A stretch of 64,000 nucleotides of DNA. It comes from Lepidostoma basale. Taxonomy: Eukaryota; Arthropoda; Insecta; Trichoptera; Lepidostomatidae. The notes under the pieces were generated by a model. The model did no database searches and was not told the origin of the DNA. It was given only the letters and a program-made list of their open reading frames with translations. The stretch lies in assembly GCA_022606425.2 (NCBI GenBank), contig JAHDVF020001351.1, positions 186,001-250,000 of the forward strand, in the 5' to 3' direction. This document shows, piece after piece, positions 1 through 9,626 of this stretch. The translations under genes and the position numbers were made by a program. Position 1 is the stretch's first letter. Every line of letters starts with the position of its first letter.

Positions 1-378
1 GCACTCCATCCTTCTCTTTTCGCCCCGCGGGAGACGCGGTGTGATGGGTTGCGAACCTCATCGCCACCAATAGGCATCTCCCGCGCACACTTCAATCGTC
101 CAACACCCACAAAATAAATCTAAAACAAATAATATAAAATACAACGATATAAAATAAAATAAAAAAATAAAAAAAATTTAACACAAAATGTTCTTTTTAG
201 GTGGTGCACATATTGTCTATTTAATTTATGTTCCACGAATCCACCGTCTTTTTTTAATTTAGCACATAATGTAATAACACATAATGTTTTTTTCGATGTT
301 GCACATGTTGATATGGACGATCCGGACATTTTTGTTGACTTAATTTATGTTACACGTATCCACCGTTTTTTAAATTGT
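1..378. repeat. Dispersed repeat G, copy 1 (left end outside window)
   Basis: Bases 1-378 recur with few differences at 51155-51514. Both copies start in a GC-rich segment with GACGCGGTGTGATGGG, continue into an AT-rich part, and diverge after CCACCGTTTTTTAAATT. The second copy is preceded by a GCG at the point where this window begins, so copy 1 probably extends further left. The class is unknown. The GC-rich start resembles the 3' end of a non-LTR element followed by another repeat, but I cannot assign it. Confidence 0.8.
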
Positions 379-447
379 TATATTATAAAATTATAAACTG
401 TTATATTATAAAACTCTGTTTTTATGTATAACAATTTTTTAAATATT

Positions 448-495
448 TATCGCGACAGCTGTTTCGTCAACCTATGTTGACATTATCAGGTGTTA
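448..495 (-). ncRNA. Hammerhead-like module F1, G8A core variant
   Basis: On the minus strand the order is CUGAUAA (489-483), one extra U, stem II GUCAAC/GUUGAC (6 bp, loop AUAG), GAAA (465-462), the palindrome ACAGCUGU, and a GUC cleavage triplet ending at 454. The core has A where hammerheads have G8. That change is expected to weaken or abolish activity unless it is compensated, and here C3 is unchanged. Confidence 0.55.
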
Positions 496-730
496 CATAT
501 ATCAACTGTTAATTTTTTTCCTATGTCAATTTGAATAATTTCTTTAATATAATTTTGACCTTGCTGGAGTTGAGTTAGGTACCTAATTAAAGTTATTTAA
601 AAAATGGTTACTTAACATTTATAGGAGAGCATATTAAAAGTGGAAAAAAAGAAAATATTCAAATTGATATAGGAACAAATATACATAAAGGTTCGAAAAA
701 TCATAAAAATTTAATAGATGATAATATATT

Positions 731-795
731 GTTGTAACACCTGATGATGGCAACATAGGTTGATGAAACAGCTGTCGCGAAAAATAAAATACAAC
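731..795 (+). ncRNA. Hammerhead ribozyme-like module F1
   Basis: The order is CTGATGA (741-747), an extra T at 748, stem II GGCAAC/GTTGAT (749-754 with 759-764, one end mismatch), GAAA (765-768), the palindromic ACAGCTGT, and GTC, with predicted cleavage after 776. Flanks GTTGTA (731-736) and TACAAC (790-795) can form an outer stem I beyond an internal loop. Stem III has no room for a hairpin loop, so activity would probably need a dimer, as known for short-stem-III hammerheads. The motifs are visible; activity is inferred. Confidence 0.6.
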
Positions 796-1202
796 CGTGA
801 TACAAAAAACAAAGTTATTTAATTTAACAGTTTTAAAAAAGAAATTGTGATATTATAACAGTGTTTTAAATTTTAACAATAAAAATAACAATTAATGACT
901 AAAAACAACCAATTATTTAAATGTGGCCATTTTACGGTCGCATTACTTGTTGTAACAAATTTATTCCCCGACTGGACCAAGTGCGCAGAGCGCGTTAATG
1001 CGTTCAAATGGTGGAGCATTACCTTTGGATAAATCCCGCTCCAGTCACGCGATCATCTCGGCTATGGGATACTATTTGCCATAAGAATTATTTATATATT
1101 CATTTTATGGATGTCTTAAAGCACGCAAACTTTGAAAATCCAGGTCTATCGTGGCACGCTCTATTATGAAATTTGTATATTATTACTATTATACATGTCT
1201 CA

Positions 1203-1535
1203 ATAAATAACTTACTTACTTACTTACCATCACGCCGTCTCCCCGGAGGGGTAGGCAGAGAGAATGGAACGCCACACTGTTCTGTCCTGACATACGTCTC
1301 TCGCTTCCTCTACATTCATACATCTTGTCATGCACGCACGTCGATTTTTCCGACTCCTCACATGACCGACATTCAATATTTGATTGATTTGATCGTGCCA
1401 CGTTTTCCTCGGCCTTCCTCTATTTCTAGCTCCGTTCACGCCGTTTACATATACCTTCTTTACCATTCTGTCTTCACTCATTCTTTCCATGTGTCCAAAC
1501 CATCTTAATGACCCTTTCCTTATTTTGTTCAATAT
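1203..1535 (-). mobile_element. Non-LTR family A, 3' fragment
   Basis: Reading leftward, the fragment runs from the NKIRKGSLRWFGHMERM region through GRPRKTWHDQINQILNVGHVR to SAYPSGETA and stop, then the (TTAG/TAAG)n tail at 1203-1226. The frame is intact over 100 codons (1532-1230). It is nearly identical to the copy at 56940-57425 and belongs to the same subfamily. It is 5'-truncated near 1535, and a stray family A scrap (ATGAGATCACTTAGA) follows at 1578. Confidence 0.85.
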
Positions 1536-1844
1536 CGGTTCAATATCAATAAATAATATAAAATAAATACAGGAAAAATGAGATCACTTAGACCAGCGGT
1601 CGGAGACTTTTTTAACCATTACCCCAAAATATTTTTGCATTATATATCAAATGTCAAATTTTCGCGATTTTTCGAATCTTTGTGTGTATTTGTTCCTACG
1701 TCAATTTGAATAATTTCTTTACTATAATTTTGAAGTTCTTGCTAAAATTAAGTTAGGTACCTATATTTTAATTAAAAGAATGGTTAGTTACTATTTATAG
1801 GAGAAAATATTAAGGATGGAAAATATAGTAATTATAATAAAACA

Positions 1845-2265
1845 GTAAGAAGGTAGTATATCTGGTGGTGTCCATTATTTGAACATGACCGTACCAGTCC
1901 CTTTTTCGCTGTCCGCTCCATCTTATAATATCCTCAACCTCACATATCTCTCTTATTCTGGTGTTCCTCACGCGATCTCTCAGTGTCTTGCCTGCTATCG
2001 TCCTCAGTGTCTTCATTTCGGAAGTCCTCAAACCTTGTTTGGTCCTTACTGTGTCTGCCCTTGCTTCGACGCCTTATGTTATTATTGGTCTTAGGCATGC
2101 TTTATAGATTCTCATATTACTCTTAATGGTCATGTCTTTGTTTTTCCATATTGTGGAGATTAGAGCCCCAGAGATTGCAGCTGCCTTGTTTACTTGGGCT
2201 TGTATATCTTCCCACAGATCAGCTCCTTCCACCAGGTCTATGCCTAGCCTGATACTGATAGAATA
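1845..2265 (-). mobile_element. Non-LTR family B (RTE-like) C-terminal fragment
   Basis: Minus-strand translation gives, in pieces, a QVNKAAAISGALI segment, then RPIIT..VEARADT, KTLRTIAGKTLRDRVRNTR, IREICEVEDIIRW and KRDWYGHVQ. This is the post-RT tail typical of RTE-like elements (GRPPKRW follows in fuller copies). Frames are broken. Related copies lie at 17945-19055, 32880-33350 and 38095-38425. Confidence 0.75.
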
Positions 2266-2349
2266 AATTGTAAGAAAATTGATGTTTTTAAATATTAAAA
2301 AATATGTAAAAAATGTTTAAAGTAATGTATTCACTCGATATTAAAAAAT

Positions 2350-2652
2350 ATATATTAATTCTTTTTGGACATATGGAAAGAACGAATGAAGAAAGAATGG
2401 TAAAAAAATTATATGTTAATGATGTAAATGGAACCAGAAATAGAGGAAGACCGAGGAAACCTGGAACGATCAAATAAATCAAATATTGAATGTTGGCCAT
2501 GTGAGGAGTCAGAGAAATCGACGCGCGTGCATGACACTATGTATGAATGTTGAGGATGCGAGAGAAATATGTCAGGAAAGAAAAGTGTGGCAGTCCATTT
2601 TTTCGGCCTACCCCTTCGGCGAGACGGCGTGATGGTTAGTTAGTTAGTTATA
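2350..2652 (+). mobile_element. Non-LTR family A, 3' fragment
   Basis: It starts inside the FGHMERM motif (TTTTTGGACATATGGAAAG), continues through VKKLYVNDVNGTRNRGRPRK, has frameshifts after that, and ends GAGACGGCGTGATGG followed by (TTAG)n. It is a 5'-truncated dead copy. Confidence 0.85.
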
Positions 2653-3149
2653 TTAATTCTTGTTAAAAAAATTACAAAATTGAAGTGTAGAAAAGAAATT
2701 TAGTTATTAAGTAACCCATGGCCCAAAGTATATATTTAAGTTTTATTTTAATCAGATGAATCAGATGAGTGAAGATAATATGAAGATCTCAATAAAAAAT
2801 GTGTGTTCTTAATTTGGTAGACCTATCACAAAACACACCTCATTGATCGAACCTTGTTAAGAGGACGATCCTAATTAAAAGATTGAATGCACTTTTTGCG
2901 ACTGCGATTATTAAATTTCGAGCATCGCTCACACCCGAACCTGGAATAATTAACACGTGGCAACAGTATCACGGACAAATAAAGTAACTCAAAATTAAGT
3001 CCCTTTTAGACGAAGGCGTTACTCTGTTTCTACGCTGTACAAAATTATTAGAAAGCAGCTTCTTCAAGAATTTACATTTAAATATTAGTATTACCTTATA
3101 ATACATAATTTTTGATATGCAAAATAATAAATAATCGAAATAAAATATT
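2653..3149. other. No recognisable feature
   Basis: AT-rich spacer. I see no frame of note, no repeat shared with the rest of the window and no RNA gene. Confidence 0.5.
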
Positions 3150-3528
3150 TATTTGGAGCAAGTAGTTGAGTTCGTGTATTTAGGTTGTATGTTTATAAGA
3201 GATGGGCGAGTGGAGAGGGATATTGAAAGAAGGGTTGGGGCAGGCAACAATGTGAATGGTGCACTCAAAGTTGTCATCGCAAACAAAAACCTATCCAAAA
3301 AAGCTAGAATGGCAGTGCACTATGGTGTTCTTCTACCGACCCTTATGTATGGAAGCGAAGCATGGAACTGGCAAAAGAAGGATGAAAGTAGAATAAATGC
3401 AGTATAAATGAGATCTCTTAGACGAATGTGTGAATACTCTGTGTATGATAGAGTGTGGAATGAAAATATAAGAAATGAATGGGGTGCGAATGATGGTGTG
3501 ATGAACAAAATAATGAAAGGATCATTAA
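3150..3528 (+). mobile_element. Family A, 5' part of a copy split by a piggyBac insertion
   Basis: The frame reads EFVYLGCMFIRDGRVERDIE, then RRVGAGNNVNGALKVV, SKKARMAVHYGVLLPTLMYG and SEAWNWQKKDESRINAV. It breaks at a stop (GTATAA where other copies have GTAGAA) and continues as MRSLRRMCEYSVYDRV. The F-x-YLG and LMYGSEAW motifs belong to the post-RT region of RTE/CR1-group non-LTR elements. The copy resumes at 4850 after the insertion at TTAA 3525-3528. Confidence 0.85.
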
Positions 3529-4849
3529 CACATTGTTTTCGGGTATTGTTTTATGCTGATTGCAGCCTGGCGCGGGCGATATTTGGGTTCGCGCGCGAGT
3601 TTTTTCAACATTATTTTAAAAGTCTATAACTTTTGAAATATCCGTGATAATTGACTGAAACTTTAAATGCATCTTACCTTATTGTGTCTCAATGATGAAA
3701 TGATGGAAAACAAACACAAAAAAAAAATTGGGCTTCAAAGTAGCACTTTGGAAGTTTTATTTTTATACAAACACAGAATTTTTATCAAATTATAATACTA
3801 TTTAAAATCAATACAACTATTTAACACTAGATAACACTATTTAAAATTGTCAAAATTACTGTCTAGTATTTTTTACTGTATGGTACCGTTCAAAACATGT
3901 ACCTCTGTGAAGAGCCACACCACAGAATTTACACATGTAACAAGTTTCACTCCTTTTTCCTTTAGCAGCACACACTCGACATTTTCTTTGTGCGTATTTT
4001 TTTCCCCTTTCCCCTTTATCCTTTCTAATTTATGGACTTTTAGATTCGTAGAAAGTCTGCCTGGAGGATCGCGATTTGGAGTGTGCCGTGTCAAACTTAC
4101 TGTCGATGTTCCAGGTTCCTCACTTAGTTCGCTTTCAATACTGCTAGTTATCCAATGACGTGCTGTCTCCAATAAAAAATGTTTGTACCTTACTGAGTCT
4201 GGATATTTTGCTTTATAAATCACTTGTTTCACTGTCTGCCATCAATAGTCTTTCTGTATCACTAGCACAGGAACAATTAGATAAATTGTCTACACACAAT
4301 TCATCGTCTGATTTATTCTCATCCGGAAAAAACATTGTGGGTTTTAGGTATAAAAATAATTATATGAACTCAATGACAACGACCGAACGACCGAACATGT
4401 ATACGTTTACATAAACACTAATGTTTTGTAGAAATATGAACAAAACATTCCTACCATTCATCCCTTCTTCAAGTAGAAAGAACCCTAAAATTTCTCCGTA
4501 CAAGTTGAAAAGAATTATTGCGCATTGAAGGTAAAAAAAAACAAGCCAGCGGGATCTGCGTCAAGGTTTCTTCGAGCACACAAAAAATGTATATTTTTAG
4601 ACATTTTTTTTTCATTTTATAATTGAATAATAAATAAAAAGTAAAGCCTAATAAATATAAATTTGTGAGTGAAATTATATTGTAAAGTCAGATATACGAT
4701 TTAGCAACAAAATCCATTTTATTACACAACACGTTTTATTACGTTACCCGACGACAACCACCAGAGAGTAAAAAACGTATTTTTACGTTTCCCGCATTTG
4801 AGCACCAAACTGAAAAAAACGTAGTTTTACGTTTCCCGACAACATTGTG
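3529..4849 (-). mobile_element. piggyBac-like element, internally deleted, inserted in family A
   Basis: It is flanked by TTAA on both sides (3525-3528 and 4850-4853), which is the piggyBac target duplication. Inverted ends are CACATTGTTTTCGGG on the left and CACAATGTTGTCGGG (reverse complement) on the right. The minus-strand frame at 4232-3873 (119 codons) contains YPDSVRYKHFLLETARHWI, then PPGRLS, HKLERIKGKGEK and a degenerate Cys-rich tail like a piggyBac C-terminus. An acidic stretch (DENKSDDELC, about 4325) resembles a piggyBac N-terminus. Most of the DDD catalytic core is absent. Subterminal TTTACGTTTCCCG repeats occur at 4780-4835. The element is non-autonomous. Confidence 0.8.
3873..4232 (-). 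pseudogene. Degenerate piggyBac transposase remnant
   Basis: Open frame of 119 codons inside the 3529-4849 element. The N-terminal half joins straight to the region before the C-terminal Cys-rich domain (PPGRLS, then KGKGEK, VECVLLKEKGVK and LVTCVNSVVW). Only two of the cysteines of the usual C-x2-C finger array survive. No catalytic aspartate block is present, so it cannot be an active transposase. The family call rests on the TTAA flanks as much as on the protein. Confidence 0.6.
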
Positions 4850-5142
4850 TTAAGATGGTTTGGACATATGGAAAGAATGAATGAAGAAAGAATGGTAAAA
4901 AAATTATATGTTAATGATGTAAATGGAACCAGAAATAGAGGAAGACCGAGGAAAACGTGGCACGATTAAATAAATCAAATATTGAATGTCGGCCATGTGA
5001 GGAGTCAGAGAAATCGACGCGCGTGCATGACACGATGTATGAATGTTGAGAAATCGAGAGAAATATGTCGGGAAAGAAAAGTGTGGCATTCCATTCTTTC
5101 TGCCTGCCCCTTCGGGGAGACGGCGTGATGGTTAGTTAGTTA
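4850..5142 (+). mobile_element. Family A, 3' part of the split copy
   Basis: It continues the 3150-3528 fragment directly: TTAAGATGGTTTGGACATATGG, through RNRGRPRKTWHD, to GAGACGGCGTGATGG(TTAG)n. There is a stop after TWHD. Joined across the piggyBac element, the two halves match the intact copy at 31995-32540. Confidence 0.85.
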
Positions 5143-5515
5143 AATTAACAAAAAACGTTGGGGGGACTTGACACAGCAATGAAGGAAGAAGAAGAAACAC
5201 TTGTATATTAGAGTTACATCATTATATATTTGAGCATTAATCACCAATGATATAAACGCGTTTCGGTCTTCGTCCGTGGCGATGAAGGCGCGGTTTTGAT
5301 AGCGCGAAGCCGCAATTATCTGGTGATATAATGTCACCATTGTCTCGAGAGCCGATGCACGAGAATGGACCGAATCGCATACTGCAGCATCTCAGGTATG
5401 CGGCCGGGTCCGAGAGAGCCTTGGAAGAAACGAATTTTTTCAAATATTCGAACGCGAATAGCATCGACAAATATATGCGAATATCCAGGAATCAATCCAG
5501 GAATACTGAGAGAAC
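5143..5515. other. Unassigned spacer
   Basis: It includes a moderately GC-rich segment (5250-5440) with a GCGTTTCGGTCTTCGTCC motif. The overlapping short frames on both strands show no recognisable domain. Confidence 0.4.
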
Positions 5516-6117
5516 TAAATCTATACGTTCACCATAGTTATAGAAGAACAAGGGGCACAGAGGCCCTTCGAAGTTCTCCTGTATTGAAAGCGATTCGTCT
5601 TTTAAATGAGGTTGCGAAGATAAGGTCGTGATAGATTCCGACTCCGGAGACCCAGACTTGAAAGTACAGAGAAAGATTTTTTTATAGAGGATTCAAATTA
5701 TTTAAGAAATTGCCAAATGAAGTAAGAGATGGCGGTTCTCTTGCGATCTTTCGTCGAAAATGCTTTAAATATGTTGTCAGTACCGATGTTAAAGGTTTTT
5801 GATGTATTTTTTTATATTATTATTTGTTTATAAAATGTTGTTTTTATAAGTACCGATGTTTAAAGTTGTTGTAAGTACCGATGTTTTTAAGTTTTTTTTT
5901 TTCATTTGTATTTTTTTATATTATTAATTGTGTATAAAATATTGTTTTATAAGTACCGATGTTTAAAGTTGTTGTAAGTACCGATGTTTTTCATTTTTTT
6001 TTCATTTGTGTTTTTTTATATTAGTAATTGTTTATAAAATGTTGTTTTATAAGTTGTAAAATGTTTCTGTAATTTTTTTTACTTTATTGAATAAATAAAT
6101 GAATAAAATAAATAAAG
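5516..6117 (+). mobile_element. Non-LTR family K 3' end (CR1/Jockey-like) with A-rich tail
   Basis: The translation in pieces is GTEALRSSPVLKAIRLLNEVA and, in another frame, FYRGFKLFKKLPNEVRDGGS and LAIFRRKCFKYVV. The pattern YRGFKLFNxLPxEVR...FRRKC is typical of the RT C-terminus of several non-LTR clades. It is followed by a tandemly repeated 3' UTR and an AATAAATAAATGAATAAA tail near 6090-6117. The copy at 58185-59100 (minus), which holds a mariner, is a relative. Confidence 0.65.
5775..6065 (+). repeat. Tandem repeat in the family K 3' UTR
   Basis: About two and a half units of roughly 110-120 bp. Each contains AAGTACCGATGTTT twice, then a T-run, ATATTATTAATTG and TATAAAATGTTG. The motif GTACCGATGTT occurs at least five times. 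Nothing else in the window contains it. Confidence 0.75.
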
Positions 6118-6119
6118 AG

Positions 6120-6260
6120 CAGCAAGGAAATAACTGGCATATATTCATAATTCATAAGGTTCTATGTATATTTCCTTTGATATTCTTTTTTTTTTCACCC
6201 TTAATATCGATTTGGCTCGCGCTGCAATAATGTAAGGAGTTTTTTCAAGAAAATTGTAAT
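6120..6260 (+). repeat. SINE-like 3' segment, variant 2
   Basis: It contains CACCC..AATATCGATTTGGCTCGC and GCTGCAATAATGTAAGGAG, matching the 3' end of the tRNA-derived SINE at 48828-49064. Its upstream part (TCATAAGGTTCTATGTATATT) matches 58100-58140 in inverse orientation, so these two copies form a separate variant. Confidence 0.65.
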
Positions 6261-6690
6261 AATAATTATAATAAATTGGTATCCTACGTGAACTGTTAAC
6301 AAATTTTATGTGACAAACAGACCCCAATTCGTACCTTGTTATTATAAAAAAATCATGCTACAGCATCAGGCGTCATCGTCGCGATTGGAAGCGTCTTGAG
6401 ATCTTTGCATCGAAAAAACTAGTCTTTGTGCATTCGGACCTGTGTCGGAATATATATTTGTGTTCTGAATTCAAAATGTTAAAGATACGCGGAGGCAGTG
6501 TTGAGAAAAGAAAAGCGAGGAACAATTCAATATATTTATAGACATATTTTATTTGTTAATATATATGTACTATTTCTTAGTTCACATACGATCGTGCTTT
6601 CAGCGTTGCGAGTCCAAAAGATTAAAGAAACAACTGAAGACTGCACTGTTCCTTCAGTCTTTTACAAGTGTGCCCTTGGGATAAATTAAT
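6261..6690. other. Unassigned spacer
   Basis: No recognised domain or repeat. A 63-codon frame at 6498-6689 has no family features and no context, so I do not call it a gene. Confidence 0.4.
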
Positions 6691-6800
6691 TTTATATGGA
6701 TATAGAAATAAAATGCAGAATTGAAGTTGCACGTGCTGCATTTAATAAAGTGAGAGTTTTGAAAGAACAATCTAAACCCGAAACTCCGACAAAGAATGGT
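6690..6800 (+). mobile_element. Fragment of an RTE-like post-RT segment (family R)
   Basis: The frame reads MDIEIKCRIEVARAAFNKVRVL. The same segment occurs in minus orientation just upstream of the family R fragment at 59181-59460 (EIKCRIEVARAAFNK, then MIKCYIWSVLLYGCETWTL). It is a 5' and 3' truncated scrap. Confidence 0.6.
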
Positions 6801-6815
6801 TAAATGTTTTTTTTA

Positions 6816-6847
<32 letters not shown>

Positions 6848-6902
6848 GTATACAACAGGTCGCTTGAACCCAATTACAGTATACAATTTTTATTTTTAAG
6901 CT

Positions 6903-7075
6903 GATATATGATTCTCGTGACATGTGAGAGGTAGCCAATCTATCGCCATTTTATTGTCACGAGAATTCTACGCCAGACCAAAGACAGTGTGACAATCACA
7001 CTGCCATCGCCGGGAATCGAACCCAGAACCTTCGGAATGGGAATCAGAGCTCTTACCACTCTGCCACGAAGGTCG
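6903..7075 (-). repeat. tRNA-derived SINE copy, minus strand
   Basis: The reverse complement starts ACGACCTTCGTGGCAGAGTG (box A-like TGGCAGAGTGGTAAGAGC) and carries box B as GGTTCGATTCC. The body follows with GATGGCAGTGTGATTGTCAC, TTTGGTCTGG and ACAATAAAATGGCGATAG. It is truncated before the 3' end seen at 48960-49064. Confidence 0.85.
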
Positions 7076-7137
7076 TTATATAGGGTTTGTGGCTCTGAAG
7101 TCGTAATATTATTATTCAAAAGTGTATATGGGTATAA

Positions 7138-7300
7138 TGGATAAACGCAAACGAGTCGTACTTTCAATTGAACAAAAACTCGAAATAATTCAAAAGTTTG
7201 AAAATGGTGCTACCGTTTAAATATTTATTGAATCAATATAATGTTTTTGATCAAACTTTACGGGACATCATTAATAAAAATCGAAAAAAAAAAATGTTTT
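7138..7300 (+). pseudogene. pogo/Tigger-like transposase N-terminal HTH fragment
   Basis: The translation MDKRKRVVLSIEQKLEIIQK, then FENGATV, is followed after a frameshift near 7217 by YLLNQYNVFDQTLRDIINKN. This is the CENP-B/jerky-type helix-turn-helix that begins pogo transposases. Nothing of the catalytic domain follows, and the frame is lost in an A-run. Confidence 0.7.
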
Positions 7301-7494
7301 CGAATTAATCGGAAAATCGATTATACGGTATTTTTTTCACCATTCATCCCGGAAAATCGGGAGTGTACTAGGTATACCACATTTTGATATTTTTTGTGAG
7401 ATTGGGATATAGAAGTGAAAAGAAATTAAACTAGATTAAATGAGGCCTGGAGACCCTTTTTCCATTCGCTCTTTATGGAAAGTTGCATTCCCCA

Positions 7495-7610
7495 GTTAAC
7501 GTAAGTCCCGCGTGGACAGGGGGCAAGCGTTGGGATTGTATGAGCTAAGCTGACGAAAGGGCGCCGCTACGTCCTATAAGAGCTTCGGGTAAGCGCTAGG
7601 TGACCTTCTA
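7495..7610. repeat. Dispersed repeat M, copy 1
   Basis: Contains GTAAGTCCCGCGTGGACAG and CTGACGAAAGGGCGCCGCTA, then CGTCCTATAAGAGCTTCGGG. The same string of motifs occurs at 7965-8065, 40440-40545 and 40700-40790. On the minus strand all copies translate to a similar peptide (RPFVSLAHTIP, then CPRGTYV), which suggests it derives from a coding sequence of an unidentified element. Confidence 0.65.
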
Positions 7611-7654
7611 TGCTGTATATAATAAAAAATAATAAAAAATACCGGTAAGTCGAT

Positions 7655-7948
7655 ATTCTTCTTCTTCTTCTTTTTATCCTGTCACACCTCGGTCGTGCAT
7701 AGGGCCTCAAGGAACCTTCTCCACCCGATTCTATCGCATGCCTGATGCCTAACATAATCCCAAGTGAGGCCGGCTGCTTTAACCTCGACCTGCAGGGCTC
7801 TTCTCCAGGCGGCTCTAGATCTGCCTCGCTTCCTCTTTCCCCCCATAGAGGACCAGTTTAGTGCGCCCTGAGCGATGCAGGCTGGGTTCCGTCTCGAAGA
7901 AAGAATAGATTGAATGTGGTCTATCACCCTTTTGATTGATGTCAAGAA
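7655..7948 (-). mobile_element. Non-LTR C-terminal fragment with (GAA)n tail
   Basis: The minus-strand frame 7945-7682 reads RRNPACIAQGALNWSSMGGK, RKRGRSRAAWRRALQVEVKAAG, LTWDYVRHQACDRIGWRRFL and EALCTTEV-stop. GKRKRGRSRxxWRR...A.DR.GWR.F..ALC is the C-terminal signature of a CR1/RTE-group RT polyprotein. A (GAA)n tail lies at 7656-7671. It separates two copies of repeat M and is probably inserted between them. Confidence 0.75.
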
Positions 7949-7964
7949 AAGGCTAAATTAATTT

Positions 7965-8065
7965 AACGTAAGTCCCGGATGGACAAGAAACAGGCCTAGA
8001 TAGTGCAGCGAGACTGACGAAAGGGCGTCGCTGCGTCCTATAACAGTCTCGGGTGGTGGTGGGAA
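7965..8065. repeat. Dispersed repeat M, copy 2
   Basis: AACGTAAGTCCCGGATGGAC and CTGACGAAAGGGCGTCGCTG match copy 1. The minus-strand translation RRPFVSLAAL...CPSGTYV is conserved. Confidence 0.65.
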
Positions 8066-8600
8066 CATTATATATAGTCAGTAGGTACATTAGGGATATA
8101 ATTAATTCACCTGACCATTGCGAAATCAAAATTCGAAATCTGCCCGAGATGGACCGCAAAGGATCGGATCGGAATAATATAAATAATGTCGAGGTGACGG
8201 TAGCGAGGACGGATTGAAATATTGGGCTAGTGTTACCCTGGCCGCGGGAGAGACGCTTTCGAACCGATCCTTAGCGCCGCGGACCTGCGTTCCTCTCGCG
8301 GCCGGTCCAGGGGCAAAAAGCGGTCGGATCGTTCAAGAGAGCGGCTGGGAATGCGGGAATAGCGGACCCTACGAATCCAAATTTTTTCGTCCGCTCCAGA
8401 AACGATGTATAAACTGTATCACAGCAAATGGATAAACTGTACGAATCAAATCGAAATTGAGGACTGGACAATACAAAGGTGCCAAGTATCAAAAAATCTA
8501 AAACGAGTTTTTGATCACAATTACTCATCCCGCCGTTTCAATACTAGTAATGAGTTCCATTGGATGGAAATATCACGTTGGATGGCGATTTTATTTTATA
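8066..8600. other. Unassigned, locally GC-rich
   Basis: The 8205-8370 stretch is much richer in G+C than its surroundings (GGCCGCGGGAG, GCGGCCGGTCC). No frame shows a domain and no copy of it occurs elsewhere in the window. It could be an old element or a unique sequence. Confidence 0.4.
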
Positions 8601-8604
8601 TATT

Positions 8605-9210
8605 ATATAATACTTAGAATCATTAGAATCAGAATCTCAGAATCATTTGTAAACAATTTGTAAAAATATGTTTTTCTTAGAAACACCTTATTTCGTCCTA
8701 CATCAAATAACTTATTTTTGATTTCTATAATATCATTTAGTATCCCCTAACTGTAACCATTGTCATAAAATTTCTTAACGAGTTCCAAGAAACATTTTCC
8801 AATTCTAAGGGTGTCCCCAGAGGCAGATTGGTTCTGGTGGCCGGTAGGCAAAACAATCTGTGCTGTCGCTGTCGGAGAAATCTATCAGGGACAAAAAGAC
8901 CAACACCCCTTAGCACGGCTGAGTTCTCGAAATATCCCCTGATTAATTTAAAGAAATGGGTAATGAGATGCCCATCTCTTCGAAGCTGTAAAAAATTGGT
9001 TCCAAGCATTCCTAAAAGAAATGGCGTGGGATAGAGCCACGGATAACTACTATACTCGCTCATTTTTTTTTTCTGAACCCTCTCCAGCATAACGGAATAT
9101 CTCGCCTCGCGAGGACTCCATATCACAGAACCACTTTCGAGTCTGCTCCGAATCAATGCGTTGTATAGGACTCTTTTGCCAGTTTCATGCTTCACTTCCA
9201 TACATAACAA
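8605..9210 (-). mobile_element. Non-LTR family J (Jockey-like) C-terminal fragment
   Basis: The 157-codon minus frame (9210-8737) contains YNALIRSRLESGSVIWSPRE and ARYSVMLERVQKK. It then shows YPWLYPTPFLLGMLGTNFLQ, LRRDGHLITHFFKLIRGYFE and GLFVPDRFLRQRQHRLFCLP. This is the thumb/connection region downstream of a non-LTR RT, and the closest relative here is 25045-25650. A frameshift sits near 9065 (KKKMSEYSSYP). It ends at 8737 and an AT-rich 3' UTR follows. Confidence 0.8.
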
Positions 9211-9239
9211 AATATAATAATGTTTTAAACCGGAAAATT

Positions 9240-9365
9240 TTGAAGTCGATGCGACATATTGTATGATTGTGGGAGAAAATCGCGAGAATGTCAGGATAGA
9301 AAGTCACGTTATCCCGTCTGGTCATCATCCGGTGAAACGGAGTGACGGTTGATAAGCAAGTTTAG
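9240..9365 (+). mobile_element. Degenerate family A 3' end
   Basis: CGCGAGAATGTCAGGATAGA, then TATCCCGTCTGGTCATCATC and GTGAAACGGAGTGACGGTTG, follows the family A 3' end (EAREVCQDR to ETA-stop) with many changes. It has no clean tail. Confidence 0.5.
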
Positions 9366-9626
9366 ATTCTGTTTACACATTTAAAAATGCAAAAAGTAAT
9401 TGAAAATTGCGGCACTGACGGTCGCACCACATTGTATGTGAAGGTAATCTTGAATCTCTTGATATTTTACAAAGTAGAGTATTTACAATGTTAGGATGAA
9501 ATTAATTGAAATGTTACTTTGAAAAGCAACGCAAAAGCAGGTGCAGATATTCATAATTTTCTAATTCAATAACCTTGTAAATTGCAAACTTTTTATTTTG
9601 TTAAAATAGTGATTAAAGTATTATGA

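Larger units (their letters stand above)
380..910. mobile_element. Foldback element with two hammerhead-like arms (type F1)
   Basis: Two inverted hammerhead-like modules, minus at 448-495 and plus at 731-795, face each other across a 230-bp AT-rich centre. Outside them, AT-rich sequence with ATATTATAA motifs recurs in inverted form. The centre contains a segment (TCAATTTGAATAATTTCTTTA, about 527-600) that recurs directly at 1700-1760 and inverted at 51540-51600. There is no coding capacity. The layout resembles an inverted pair of Penelope-like-element terminal repeats, but the class is inferred. Confidence 0.6.

Noticed and set aside
3847..4158. 103-codon plus-strand frame
   Set aside because: Complement of the piggyBac transposase remnant, which fits better in family, ends and target site.
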